A stretch of DNA of 64,000 nucleotides from a virus. A program made the translations under genes and the position numbers. Position 1 is the first letter of the stretch; the number at the start of each line of letters is the position of its first letter. The DNA is taken from the IMG/VR virus record IMGVR_UViG_3300023179_000071, positions 17,877 through 81,876 of that record; one strand, 5' to 3'. Shown here piece after piece: positions 9,473 through 19,250 of the stretch. The notes below the pieces were generated by a model, which ran no database searches, had not been told where the DNA came from, and was given only the letters and a program-made list of their open reading frames with translations.

Positions 9473-12400
9473 TGAGAATAGCAGTAAACTATAATGATCT
9501 TATACAGTATCCGTTAACTATTTATAGAGTAGGCGGAGAATTTACATTACGAAATCCGTATGATCATAGCACTATTACTTTATCAATAGGGTATGGTGAT
9601 GGAAATGGTATTAATGTACCATTACAGGTTGGTACTATAGCATCTGAATTTACTAATTTTACATATTCATATGAAGATATTATTAAAATAGCTAAATTAG
9701 AAAATGCATATTATACACAATTAATATATGCTAGCTTAGAATTGGTAATGTTAGATGCCTATGGTAAAGTTGTAGCTTATCTAACTACTAATAATACTGG
9801 TGATCATAATCCTACATTAGTAGGTCCAGGATATCGTGCTACGATTGAGTTTGGTAGTTTGCCCGAGATTGATAGTTGTTATGGTCCAGAAGCATACTGG
9901 GTAATAGGAAAAAATGATAATAGTAGTGTTTTTAACAATATTTCTGCCTATAAAATTATACCACCAGAAATTATAGTTACTCCTACTCCTACACCCACAC
10001 AAACACCAACGGTCACTCCGTCAGTAACATATAGTACAACACCCACTCTAACTGCTACTAACACACAAACACCAACCAAAACACCCGCACCAACTCGCAC
10101 ACAAACTAGCACTCCAACAAGTTCTATTACTCCTACCCGCACACAAACAGGCACACCAACTCGTACTAGCACACTCACACGAACTCCTACTACAACAACA
10201 ACATTAACACAATCAACAACCCCAACACCAACCCCTACCGCTACTACAACCACCACTTTAACGGCTACGCAAACTTGCACTCCAACAGCAACCAGCACAC
10301 GCACACTTACTCCTAGTGTTACATCTACTACTACTCCTACTCCTAGTGTAACCAATACAAATACTCCAACTGTTACACGCACACCAACAGTAACACCCAC
10401 ACCCACAGCATTAGTATCAAATGTGTTAGTTTGGGGAGATAATTCATATGGTCAATTAGGAATGAGTTATCTGCTCAATGATAGATTTATTGATCCTCCG
10501 AGACTATCAGAACAAACTGTTTCAGCACTAGCTAACTACCAAAATATACTAAATTATAGAGATAATGGATCATCTGACTCTGTGCTTTTTGATGCTATTG
10601 CGCCAGGATCAAATTTTAGTGTTGGTATAGACTCTAGTGGCTCATTACATAGCGTGGGAGTAAATGCTTGGGGTCAACTAGGATTAGGTAATTTTGAAAG
10701 TAAATCAATGTTTACCCGTATTTCTGATTCTTCTCTGAATGGTGTAGTATTTAAACAGGTTAGTCTCGGAAATATGCACGCGGTAGCATTAGATTCTAAT
10801 GGTAATGCTTGGACTTGGGGTCGTAATTCTGATGGTCAGTTAGGAAATCATTATCTACCCAGACCTATTAATAGTATCACAACAATAGATGCTGATATTT
10901 CGCTATATGATCTTAAAATTAATTATGATGTTAGAGAAGAGTATTCTCTTAATGACGAAGTTATACTAGATTATTATAGTGGATCTATACACAAAACTAG
11001 CGTGGCCAAGATATGGGTTGCTCCAACATATGCTAGTGGAGAAACTAATATTAGAATACAGTGGGAAAATTACGAGGCTTTAGATTTTAGTATTATTCCT
11101 ACAATAGTATCCAAAACCAAAATTGATATTGATCCAGGATTATTGGCAAATCCAACACCTAAGCAGCTAAAAGTATACAAAGAGTATAGATATTGCATAG
11201 ATAACGATACTGTATTTTTTGCAACTCCTACACCAACTCCAACTATCAGTTATAGTGCCACCACAACACCAACACTAACATCTACTGTAACTCCATCTAC
11301 AACATCAACTTTAACAGCTACTCCTACTAATACTAGTACAACAACACTAACTCCTACTCCTACAGTTAGCCAGTCTCCATCTCCGTCAGCTTCGCCCGGT
11401 CAAACTCAAACGCCAACAGCAACCCCAACATCAACGGCCACTTTAACTGCTACCCCCACAACCACATTAACGTTGAGTGCTACCAGAACACAAACACCTA
11501 CCAATAGTCCCACACCATCCACTACAGTTAGTGTAACCCCAACTAGTTCAGTAACTCCAACTAATACTGGTACTGTTACTCCCACAATGACAGTAACTCC
11601 TACAAAACAGTCTTTCCCAGTACTAACAATTTATGGCGATATTAGTTCAATTTTGACTAATGTTAATAAATCTAGCGTAATGGTTAATGTATATGATGAG
11701 AATTCTAGTCCACCATTATTATACAAAGTTAAGGTATTGGATGTTGAGTGGCTATCTAATTATGGTATTACAAAAATTCGTATCGACCATCCTGGATTGA
11801 ATAATCTAGATCCTAAGAGGATGAAATATGTCTCTATTATACGCTTTAGTAATGAAACCTCTTATGAATACGAAACATTCTCCAGAGTTTATGGTGGAGA
11901 ATCTCATACGATGGCTATGGATACTCAAGGCAGACTATTCGTTTGCGGAAGTAATAAGTATGGCCAATTAGGATTAGGATTGATCCAAGAACTTAATGCT
12001 GCAAAAGATATACTAATAGTACAAAATAAACCTGTGGTGCGTATTGGCTTAACAACAACAATGAGATTAGTTAATCCACCACCCGGTCGTGGCTATTGCT
12101 ATAATAGAGGTTTTAGCTGGAAGAAAATTTCGTTAGGCCGGTTCCATACTCTAGCTTTAGATGGTATGGGGCAAATGTGGGTGTGGGGAGATAATGACTT
12201 TGGCCAGTTAGGTTTAGGGGATAGCACAACTCTATTAGCTAAAGCTATTGTAGTACAAGAAAACTATCCGTCTGTTGGTAGTATAGGAGAAAGAGATCTT
12301 CCAGACAGAGCAAATGTTGTTATTCCATATGCACCATTACCAATTAAGATGTATGTATTGCAAGATAACTATTCAGATATACAAAATCAGAGTATAGAAA

Positions 12401-12996
12401 CAGATTACTGGATTGATATTGCTGCCGGTGCATACCATAATCTTGCTATCAAGAAAGAATTCTCAAATGTTACATCTTATGGTTCTTTATGGGCTTGGGG
12501 AGACAATACTTTTGGTCAATTAGCAAGAGTTAATACTTCTCCAAAAATTATTTCGTCTAATCCTGATGAGTTAGATATTGCTCAAGTAGATTTTGGATCT
12601 GTTAATAATGATAATAGTCGTAACTATTGGAGAAGAGTATATGCAAGTCGTATTACATCATTTGCGCTTAAATCTACAGATAATAAATTATATTCATGGG
12701 GAGAGAGCAATTTAGGACAAACAGGAAATGTTACTACTCGTACAGCATTAACTTCTTCTATTAGAAATATTCCTTCTGTAGTGAATTTGCCCACTATTCC
12801 TTTTGAATTACCAACTAATGCTAACGGTCCATGGGGTACTATTAATATTAGTGGAAATATAGATCAGATAGATAATATTGGTATAGGACATTTGGCCAAT
12901 CATATGTTAGTGATTCCAAATAGACTATTTCCAACACCAACTCCGACTCCTAGTGTGACAGCATCCCAAACGCCAACACCGTCACCTAGTGCATAA
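9472..12996 (+). CDS. Giant virion protein with RCC1 repeats and three Thr/Pro linkers
   Basis: 1174 residues, start ATG overlapping the preceding TAA and preceded by AAAGGA at good spacing. Residues 1-165 are a beta-rich N-terminal domain. Then come a Thr/Pro linker of about 144 codons, RCC1-type blades (LVWGDNSYGQLGM, NAWGQLGLGNFES, WTWGRNSDGQLGN), a second linker of about 128 codons, and further blades (FVCGSNKYGQLGLG, WVWGDNDFGQLGLG, WAWGDNTFGQLA, YSWGESNLGQTG). A short Thr-Pro tail ends it. The second linker interrupts the propeller, so the blades may form one sheet around an inserted loop. RCC1 folds are protein- or ligand-binding propellers. Use in adhesion is inferred from the company it keeps. 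Confidence 0.85.
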   Translation: MRIAVNYNDLIQYPLTIYRVGGEFTLRNPYDHSTITLSIGYGDGNGINVPLQVGTIASEFTNFTYSYEDIIKIAKLENAYYTQLIYASLELVMLDAYGKVVAYLTTNNTGDHNPTLVGPGYRATIEFGSLPEIDSCYGPEAYWVIGKNDNSSVFNNISAYKIIPPEIIVTPTPTPTQTPTVTPSVTYSTTPTLTATNTQTPTKTPAPTRTQTSTPTSSITPTRTQTGTPTRTSTLTRTPTTTTTLTQSTTPTPTPTATTTTTLTATQTCTPTATSTRTLTPSVTSTTTPTPSVTNTNTPTVTRTPTVTPTPTALVSNVLVWGDNSYGQLGMSYLLNDRFIDPPRLSEQTVSALANYQNILNYRDNGSSDSVLFDAIAPGSNFSVGIDSSGSLHSVGVNAWGQLGLGNFESKSMFTRISDSSLNGVVFKQVSLGNMHAVALDSNGNAWTWGRNSDGQLGNHYLPRPINSITTIDADISLYDLKINYDVREEYSLNDEVILDYYSGSIHKTSVAKIWVAPTYASGETNIRIQWENYEALDFSIIPTIVSKTKIDIDPGLLANPTPKQLKVYKEYRYCIDNDTVFFATPTPTPTISYSATTTPTLTSTVTPSTTSTLTATPTNTSTTTLTPTPTVSQSPSPSASPGQTQTPTATPTSTATLTATPTTTLTLSATRTQTPTNSPTPSTTVSVTPTSSVTPTNTGTVTPTMTVTPTKQSFPVLTIYGDISSILTNVNKSSVMVNVYDENSSPPLLYKVKVLDVEWLSNYGITKIRIDHPGLNNLDPKRMKYVSIIRFSNETSYEYETFSRVYGGESHTMAMDTQGRLFVCGSNKYGQLGLGLIQELNAAKDILIVQNKPVVRIGLTTTMRLVNPPPGRGYCYNRGFSWKKISLGRFHTLALDGMGQMWVWGDNDFGQLGLGDSTTLLAKAIVVQENYPSVGSIGERDLPDRANVVIPYAPLPIKMYVLQDNYSDIQNQSIETDYWIDIAAGAYHNLAIKKEFSNVTSYGSLWAWGDNTFGQLARVNTSPKIISSNPDELDIAQVDFGSVNNDNSRNYWRRVYASRITSFALKSTDNKLYSWGESNLGQTGNVTTRTALTSSIRNIPSVVNLPTIPFELPTNANGPWGTINISGNIDQIDNIGIGHLANHMLVIPNRLFPTPTPTPSVTASQTPTPSPSA
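9979..10410 (+). repeat. Mucin-like Thr/Pro low-complexity linker (coding)
   Basis: About 144 codons of Thr-X-Thr-Pro pattern, the longest such linker in the window, between the N-terminal domain and the first RCC1 blades of the 1174-residue protein. The reverse strand carries a 152-codon Val-rich shadow frame. Confidence 0.9.
11224..11608 (+). repeat. Mucin-like Thr/Pro low-complexity linker (coding)
   Basis: About 128 codons rich in Thr, Pro and Ser that interrupt the RCC1-blade region of the 1174-residue virion protein. Its position inside a propeller-like region is odd, because such linkers usually lie between domains. Confidence 0.9.
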
Positions 12997-12999
12997 TTG

Positions 13000-13013
13000 A
13001 TAATAGCTATTAT
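13000..13013. repeat. Perfect 14-bp palindrome between virion genes
   Basis: ATAATAGCTATTAT lies in the 31-base gap between the stop at 12994-12996 and the ATG at 13028, upstream of the AGGA ribosome site. It has no loop and no T-tract, so it is not a normal terminator. It could be a protein-binding or RNA-processing site, or chance in AT-rich DNA. Confidence 0.35.
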
Positions 13014-13027
13014 ATAGGATATAAAAT

Positions 13028-15079
13028 ATGGGAGTAAAGATATGGTATGCTGGAGTAGATCTAAATAAGTTTGGACCTACTCCGTTCATTAATATGAGTA
13101 AAAATACTAATAGAGATAGTGCTAATGTACATATCTTATCTGAAACTATTAATATTACTATAGAAGGAAAGATTACAGCATATAAAAAAGGAATTAATGA
13201 ACAAAATCATAAACCTGGAATAGATAGGCTATTAGAGGATGAAAAACAATTACGTCATTTGTTTAGTAGAGACGGAGTATTAGCAGTTCATTGCACTCCG
13301 GATAATAGTAATCCTGGTTGGGCAGGAGCATTGACTGGTGGTAAATTTGGTTTCTGGTGGGATGATACTGTAACGGCTGCTGGTGGTGCGGTTGGTAAAG
13401 GCATGATGTGTAAGGTGATTAGTTATCAAATTTCTAAAACAGATGATAACTGGGTTCAGAGTATTGATTATAGTATAGAGCTTCAATGTAATCATTCTAA
13501 AAATGCCACATTACCACATGCCCATCACTATACTATTAGTAGTTACAATGATGAATGGACAATAGAACCTGTTGAAGATACATCCTATTTTCATTTACAG
13601 GTTCTTAATAATAATCCTAATGCAACATCTCCGCCAAATTTTCCAGCTGGGTTAAATAAATTAGACAATTTAATTCAATTTAGAATAAGTCATAGATTAA
13701 GTGCGCAAGGATTGTCTGCTCCAATCGGACAATACAATCAGGGTGAAGTAGCAGGAGCTAGTAGAAATTTTAATGAATCAGCATGGTATAATGCTAAACG
13801 ATTTGTCGAAGAACATTTAAAAATGCCACATAATAATATTAATCATGTATTCTTAGCATATAATAATGGAGGATTTGGTCAGCATAGCTATGTTACAGAA
13901 GGTAATTTAACAGGAACTAAAACTCAAGCAGAAGAAATATATCTATATAATCATGTAAGAGCTGTTAATGTTAGCGAATCTAATGGCACATACGAACTTA
14001 CTGATACGTGGTTGGCATTAAGTAAACCAACACACTATTTAGAGGATTATAGTGTTGAGGTTACTCAAGATACTAATTTTAATGTTACAGCTCGTATAAA
14101 TGGAACTGTACAAGGATTAGAGATAAAAAAAGGAGGATATAATGAGGGTGCGCCAATGGGTCAAACCACAACACATAATACTTATAATGGTAACTATACT
14201 CTTGGTTTAGACTTTAGCAGGATCGATTTGCAAAATATTAATGAGGGCGCTATTTATAGTACTAAATATAGTAACGCTTTAGAAGCTTGGAGAAATTATA
14301 TTGAGCCATTATTATATGCTAGAACTAATACTATGGCAATGTATATGGTTCAAGGACAAACAACAGCTATAAATGCTAATAGTAGCGTTATAGATAATAC
14401 ACAAAATCAATTAACTAGAAGCGCTTGGGGAGGAGTTATTCCTTCTGTTACAGACGGTGGATTTTTCCAAATAAGATATCCTCAAAATAATTTTGGAACG
14501 TGTGATTATATTGATAAAAAAGAAAACATTATTTTAGATACGCGATTTGTTAATAAAACTATAGGTAGCGATCCTAGTCGAGGCACCATAACATATAGTT
14601 GTGAATTCAATAATAGACGAGGTGCTAATCAACTTAAGGGCGGAACTATTTTATCACTAAATGTACAAGACTCTAAACCAGCAGATATTGTGGCAGAAAT
14701 GTTTGTATTAGGAAGAAAAAGAGGACCAATATTACAGGACACAGGAAGCAAAACAGCTAAAACACGACAAGTGAGTATAGAAATACAAACACCAATTCCA
14801 AGAAATATGGCAGAATTTGATATGAGATATAATGCTTGTCCAATGTGGACAGGTGGTATCATTTATAAGGATCTACTAAATATTATTGATATGTTAAGGC
14901 CAGTATTACCAGACACATGGACACCTGTTAAGCTAGCCGAATTGAGGGCTAGAGATAATACTATACAACTTATTAACGGATCATATGCTGGTCAGGTGTA
15001 TATTAAGTCAGACGATGAATCGTGGAATCCAATCGAAGGACGTTTTTCCAAGAATATTACTTGGGTTTATGATGCTTAG
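13028..15079 (+). CDS. Putative tail/baseplate structural protein, 683 aa
   Basis: Starts at an ATG with AGGA eight bases upstream and ends 14 bases before the next gene. The protein is soluble and beta-rich, with an ordered N-terminus (KIWYAGVDLNKFGPTPFINM) and repeated short strands. It has no Thr-Pro linkers, unlike the genes before it, which marks a change from adhesin-like to body-like virion proteins. Its C-terminal part holds a region of the kind seen in tail-tube or hub proteins (strands around residues 500-680), but I cannot match it to a named family. Likely a baseplate or tail component by position. Confidence 0.7.
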   Translation: MGVKIWYAGVDLNKFGPTPFINMSKNTNRDSANVHILSETINITIEGKITAYKKGINEQNHKPGIDRLLEDEKQLRHLFSRDGVLAVHCTPDNSNPGWAGALTGGKFGFWWDDTVTAAGGAVGKGMMCKVISYQISKTDDNWVQSIDYSIELQCNHSKNATLPHAHHYTISSYNDEWTIEPVEDTSYFHLQVLNNNPNATSPPNFPAGLNKLDNLIQFRISHRLSAQGLSAPIGQYNQGEVAGASRNFNESAWYNAKRFVEEHLKMPHNNINHVFLAYNNGGFGQHSYVTEGNLTGTKTQAEEIYLYNHVRAVNVSESNGTYELTDTWLALSKPTHYLEDYSVEVTQDTNFNVTARINGTVQGLEIKKGGYNEGAPMGQTTTHNTYNGNYTLGLDFSRIDLQNINEGAIYSTKYSNALEAWRNYIEPLLYARTNTMAMYMVQGQTTAINANSSVIDNTQNQLTRSAWGGVIPSVTDGGFFQIRYPQNNFGTCDYIDKKENIILDTRFVNKTIGSDPSRGTITYSCEFNNRRGANQLKGGTILSLNVQDSKPADIVAEMFVLGRKRGPILQDTGSKTAKTRQVSIEIQTPIPRNMAEFDMRYNACPMWTGGIIYKDLLNIIDMLRPVLPDTWTPVKLAELRARDNTIQLINGSYAGQVYIKSDDESWNPIEGRFSKNITWVYDA

Positions 15080-15093
15080 TACAAGGACAAGAC

Positions 15094-18000
15094 ATGACAT
15101 ATATACCACCACCAGATCCGCAGTGTAGCCCTGTTCCTATGGGGAATCAAGCCCCATCATCCTTTAATAACTATAGAACAGGCATTAGTAATTATAGCGC
15201 ACACACAGGTGATGTTCTCAATGTTGTTCCTACGCCAACTCCGGCTGTACCATCTCCTACAGCAACACCACATGCTCGTCAAGGTAGTTTAAATGCATGG
15301 GGAAATAATCCTCCTGTTCCAGCAGTTACTAAAACTGCCACACAAACAGCAACTGCCACAACGCCGATTAATCCTATTGATTTTCCAAATTCTATACTAC
15401 CACGAGGAAATATAGATACTGGATTAGCTTTACCAAGCAATATGTTTGGTCCGTATCCTCAAACTTTATTTTTGGGTTGTAGTGTAGCTAGTTTTAATGT
15501 TAGTTTAGGTTGGGGTAATCAGCCATCTCAATTATCGGTAACTTTAGTTGAAGATCCTAGTCCTCATTATACTATGACATATGACGGAGGATTGTATAGA
15601 AATGCCGCTCTAGCTCAGCAAAATTCTGTTAATCATTACTATCAAATTTTAAAACCAACAAGAGATGCTAATGGTAATGTTAACGAAGACGCTAAGGCAT
15701 ATAAAACTAGAATAAGGCAATTTTTAGATACTAATGGTAATATTATTGTTCCTGGTAAATTATTTTATCATTATAATACAACATTAGGAGTTATACAACA
15801 AAAATATTGGCTAGGTCCTGATCCAGGATTCATAGGGGCCAGAAACCGTTTTCGTCGTAATGGTAGAGTTACTCTTGGTACAGATCCTATAACCGGTCAG
15901 ACTAATGTGGAACTTGGAGAACCGGTAGATATTATAGGATGTCCGGTCTTTTTTCAATTAGATGATTTTGTGTTTTGTGGTATTGTAAAATCATGGAAAA
16001 GCATCAACTCTGGAACAGGAGGACGTTCCTATCAAGTAGATATTGAAGGACCAAATGAAATAGTAAATCAAGCTCAGTTGATTTTAAACAATTATTCTGG
16101 CGGAGTATTTGTCAAAGGTACAACTATGCCAACGCCCCCAAGCGGAGACAGTAATGATGCTAATAGACCATATATTTCTGGTCCATCTAATAATTTCTGG
16201 GATAGTAATGAAGTTAACTTGGCCGATGCCTTTCAGGGTAATATTGGTTTAGATGGTAATATACCTAATATTTTAAATATCTATGGATTTCTGGAAGCAA
16301 TGGCGCCCGGTGGTTTTGGCGGAGCTAATATCAATGATAGCGGGATAAGAACAAATAGCGTAGTTTATACTTTAAATTACCTACTAGGAATTCCTGTAAC
16401 ATCAACAGCATTGCCTGGACGAACAAACAGAAGTGTTTTTAGTCCTTTTGGAGCATTAGTTGGTCGTAGTCCTATGAGTGCAACTCCAAGAGAAACTCCA
16501 TTAGACACTTTAGCAATGGAGATCTATAGACCAAATCTTGGTAGTGTGCCTAAGGCACGAAACTCTATACATCCTATTAATTACGGAGGAAGTAATCCTC
16601 AATTATCATTTCCTTTAAGCAGAGTCAAAGAACGTTCTAGTGGAGGATATGCTACAGATGGCACAGTATCTGGATTTTTAGAAATAGGAGACGATGGGGC
16701 AGTATATAGGAATAGCGCACCAATTGGTGCTGATGCATCAGGAACAGAATATAATATTTTTGATTTTGGTCTTATCCCACCTGATGATATTAGTGCAACT
16801 ATTCCATCCGGAGGAAATAATCCAATTATTAATCAAGAAGTTAAGCAATTGTACTATTTAGATTTGGGAGAATTACCGGTAGTTCCAAACCAATTAAGAA
16901 CAGATTGCTCTCAGGGTGTGATGGATCTTAATGCATTCATCACAGAAATCTGCGATAAGTCCGGGGTAGATTTTTTCTATGAAATGTTATTCCTAAAGGT
17001 ATACACAGGGTATCCTGCAATCAAAATTATCAAATTAAGAACGGTATCCAGAAGAGTACAGCCATCTGATCGAAAAATTTCCGATTATATTGCAAGATTG
17101 CGCGAACAAAAAGTGGCTGTTAGTTCGGTAAGTCTGGGTAAAGAATACAATTCGTCAGCCAAGCCAAGAACAATGCTTATAGGAGCTAAACAACAAAGAT
17201 TATTTCAAACCAAAAATTATGGTTTAGCATATAAATCTAGTAATTATTTATATCATACAACATATAAAACTTTTATACACTATGATGATATTTTATCTGG
17301 TAGAATTGGACATGCAAAATTCAAAAATTATTACAGAATGCCCAATCCGTCTTCTGTGCGAGACCCATTAGCATTAAATAGACCAGCATCAATAACAAGA
17401 CCCAATGAAAAACCAGTAGATAATTTTTATCTTCAGGAGGATACTTATAATGTATCTACTGGAGATAATAATATTTTCCCAGCAAAAGGTAACTATTACA
17501 AATCTGATAGCTCTATCAGTACATCAACTACAGATGTAAATACTATACCAGCTCAAAATGGATCTACAACAATTAAATATTCTGATGTTTTTTTAAGAGA
17601 TATAGCAAAAGCATTATTTTCTTGGTCAACAAGCGCATTTGTTGATGCATCTCGTGACAATAATTTTACCCAAAGTTTACATGAGAGAACGCCATTTTGG
17701 AATACTTCTTATACAGGAGCCAGCGGATTTGGCACATCAGCTTCTAATAATTCTAGGAACGCAGGAACAGAAAGTACTATTTTAAGCAATTTTTCACGCG
17801 CAATAGCAGAAATTGGTTATAATGTATGGAATACCAATAATAAATCTCATTATATTACGAATAGAAATAAGTATTTAATTAATAAAGATGCTAGCTGGGG
17901 ACTAAATGATGGAGATAGTAGATTCTTACCAATTATGTATTGCAGCGTATGTCCATATTTTGGAACTGTTGATTATATTGATAAATCAAAATCACAATAT

Positions 18001-19239
18001 AATTTAGTTGATAAAACAAGAAAACCCAGACCAGTCTGGTTTGATACATGGCTTAATGGGATTGTTATAGAATTTAATGTTAAAGAACTACCTATTACAC
18101 GATTAGAATTAGAAGGAATATATAATGGCGGAACATTTATAGTACATGAAACAGAGATTAGGGCGGCATTAGCAGGGTATGATTCATGGATCGGCTATCT
18201 TAGTATGAGAATACATGATCCTCATATTAAGCAAATGATCAAAAATGCTGTTTGTGGTAATAGAACTATTCCTGGAAAAGAAAGAACTAATAATCAAGCA
18301 ACAAGAAGAAACGAACCGTCCGCTCCTGGAACAGCTAATATGAATGATACATCAACAACATTTTCTGGTCAAGGAGCCAATAAACCCCAACAAAAAGATA
18401 CAACATCTGATTGGCAGGCTACCTCAGATAATGATTGGGATGCTTGCGCTATTTTTTGCGCTTTATTTAAAATAGATACAGCACTTAACCAAAAAACTAA
18501 AAGCGCTAATGCTGGATCCTCAACACCAAAGAATCGCGCCGCTGGTCTACAAAGTGCTTTAGTGGATGATCTAAAAACCTTACATGCATTTTTTAAGAGA
18601 ATTGGTGACGAATATTATGGTAAACAATTTATGGTAAGATTGCCCATGGTATTGTCATATAGAGATAGAGATACTATGATTAATATGGATCCCAGACCAA
18701 CCCCAACACCGGCACCTAATTCTGCTAATACTGGTAGCACTAGTTCTACTACTGGTGGACCGTCTGGACAACCATCTAATGAAGAAGGAGGTACCGTATC
18801 TAATCCTAATGCCGGAAATGTACCAGCACTCACTCAATTTAAATATGTAAATATAGGATCAGCCGCTAATCCGCGTTATGTTACTGAAGGAACTGGTAAA
18901 ATCTATTCTAATTATAGTATTAGTCCAGAAGGAGCATGGGAAGAATATGGTAATAGTATTGATGATTCTATTATGGTAGGAGGATATGCTGCTTCTATTT
19001 TTACAGATGAAAATGGTAGAATCAAACCAATATTAGGATATCCGGCTGATGATAAATTTGATTATGAAGCATATTGGTGTTGTGAATGGGTTAGAGATAA
19101 TGTATGTAAACTTGTTAATGGTCCTAATATGTTTTATTTTTATGATATTCTTAAACGATCTAATGCATTATCTAATGCTAATAGATATACAGATTTTGAT
19201 CGCAGTACTAATAATAACAATACAAATGCTTGTTCTTAA
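15094..19239 (+). CDS. Putative tail hub/baseplate protein, 1381 aa
   Basis: AAGGA stands six bases before the ATG. Residues 1-110 are low-complexity with two short Thr/Pro stretches. A structured region follows at about 125-330, with strands and a FVFCGIVKSW segment of the kind found in hub (late-control D or gp27-like) proteins, where a region measures distance from a coordinate frame. Residues about 590-720 hold another ordered part (DKSGVDFFYEMLFLKVYTG; RTVSRRVQPSD). Residues about 1190-1260 contain another low-complexity stretch. The C-terminus is aromatic and Cys-containing (YWCCEWVRDNVCKL). The hub assignment is a guess from fold-like patterns and position; a baseplate wedge or another tail part is equally possible. 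Confidence 0.65.
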   Translation: MTYIPPPDPQCSPVPMGNQAPSSFNNYRTGISNYSAHTGDVLNVVPTPTPAVPSPTATPHARQGSLNAWGNNPPVPAVTKTATQTATATTPINPIDFPNSILPRGNIDTGLALPSNMFGPYPQTLFLGCSVASFNVSLGWGNQPSQLSVTLVEDPSPHYTMTYDGGLYRNAALAQQNSVNHYYQILKPTRDANGNVNEDAKAYKTRIRQFLDTNGNIIVPGKLFYHYNTTLGVIQQKYWLGPDPGFIGARNRFRRNGRVTLGTDPITGQTNVELGEPVDIIGCPVFFQLDDFVFCGIVKSWKSINSGTGGRSYQVDIEGPNEIVNQAQLILNNYSGGVFVKGTTMPTPPSGDSNDANRPYISGPSNNFWDSNEVNLADAFQGNIGLDGNIPNILNIYGFLEAMAPGGFGGANINDSGIRTNSVVYTLNYLLGIPVTSTALPGRTNRSVFSPFGALVGRSPMSATPRETPLDTLAMEIYRPNLGSVPKARNSIHPINYGGSNPQLSFPLSRVKERSSGGYATDGTVSGFLEIGDDGAVYRNSAPIGADASGTEYNIFDFGLIPPDDISATIPSGGNNPIINQEVKQLYYLDLGELPVVPNQLRTDCSQGVMDLNAFITEICDKSGVDFFYEMLFLKVYTGYPAIKIIKLRTVSRRVQPSDRKISDYIARLREQKVAVSSVSLGKEYNSSAKPRTMLIGAKQQRLFQTKNYGLAYKSSNYLYHTTYKTFIHYDDILSGRIGHAKFKNYYRMPNPSSVRDPLALNRPASITRPNEKPVDNFYLQEDTYNVSTGDNNIFPAKGNYYKSDSSISTSTTDVNTIPAQNGSTTIKYSDVFLRDIAKALFSWSTSAFVDASRDNNFTQSLHERTPFWNTSYTGASGFGTSASNNSRNAGTESTILSNFSRAIAEIGYNVWNTNNKSHYITNRNKYLINKDASWGLNDGDSRFLPIMYCSVCPYFGTVDYIDKSKSQYNLVDKTRKPRPVWFDTWLNGIVIEFNVKELPITRLELEGIYNGGTFIVHETEIRAALAGYDSWIGYLSMRIHDPHIKQMIKNAVCGNRTIPGKERTNNQATRRNEPSAPGTANMNDTSTTFSGQGANKPQQKDTTSDWQATSDNDWDACAIFCALFKIDTALNQKTKSANAGSSTPKNRAAGLQSALVDDLKTLHAFFKRIGDEYYGKQFMVRLPMVLSYRDRDTMINMDPRPTPTPAPNSANTGSTSSTTGGPSGQPSNEEGGTVSNPNAGNVPALTQFKYVNIGSAANPRYVTEGTGKIYSNYSISPEGAWEEYGNSIDDSIMVGGYAASIFTDENGRIKPILGYPADDKFDYEAYWCCEWVRDNVCKLVNGPNMFYFYDILKRSNALSNANRYTDFDRSTNNNNTNACS

Positions 19240-19250
19240 AAGGTTATAAT

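Noticed and set aside
9948-10406. Minus-strand Val/Gly-rich open frame, also 5647-5850
   Set aside because: It is the complement of a Thr/Pro linker (ACN-CCN read backward gives Val/Gly) and has no SD or family features.
13000-13013. Palindrome as a rho-independent terminator
   Set aside because: It has no loop and no T-tract and lies close to the next ribosome site; it may be chance in AT-rich DNA.
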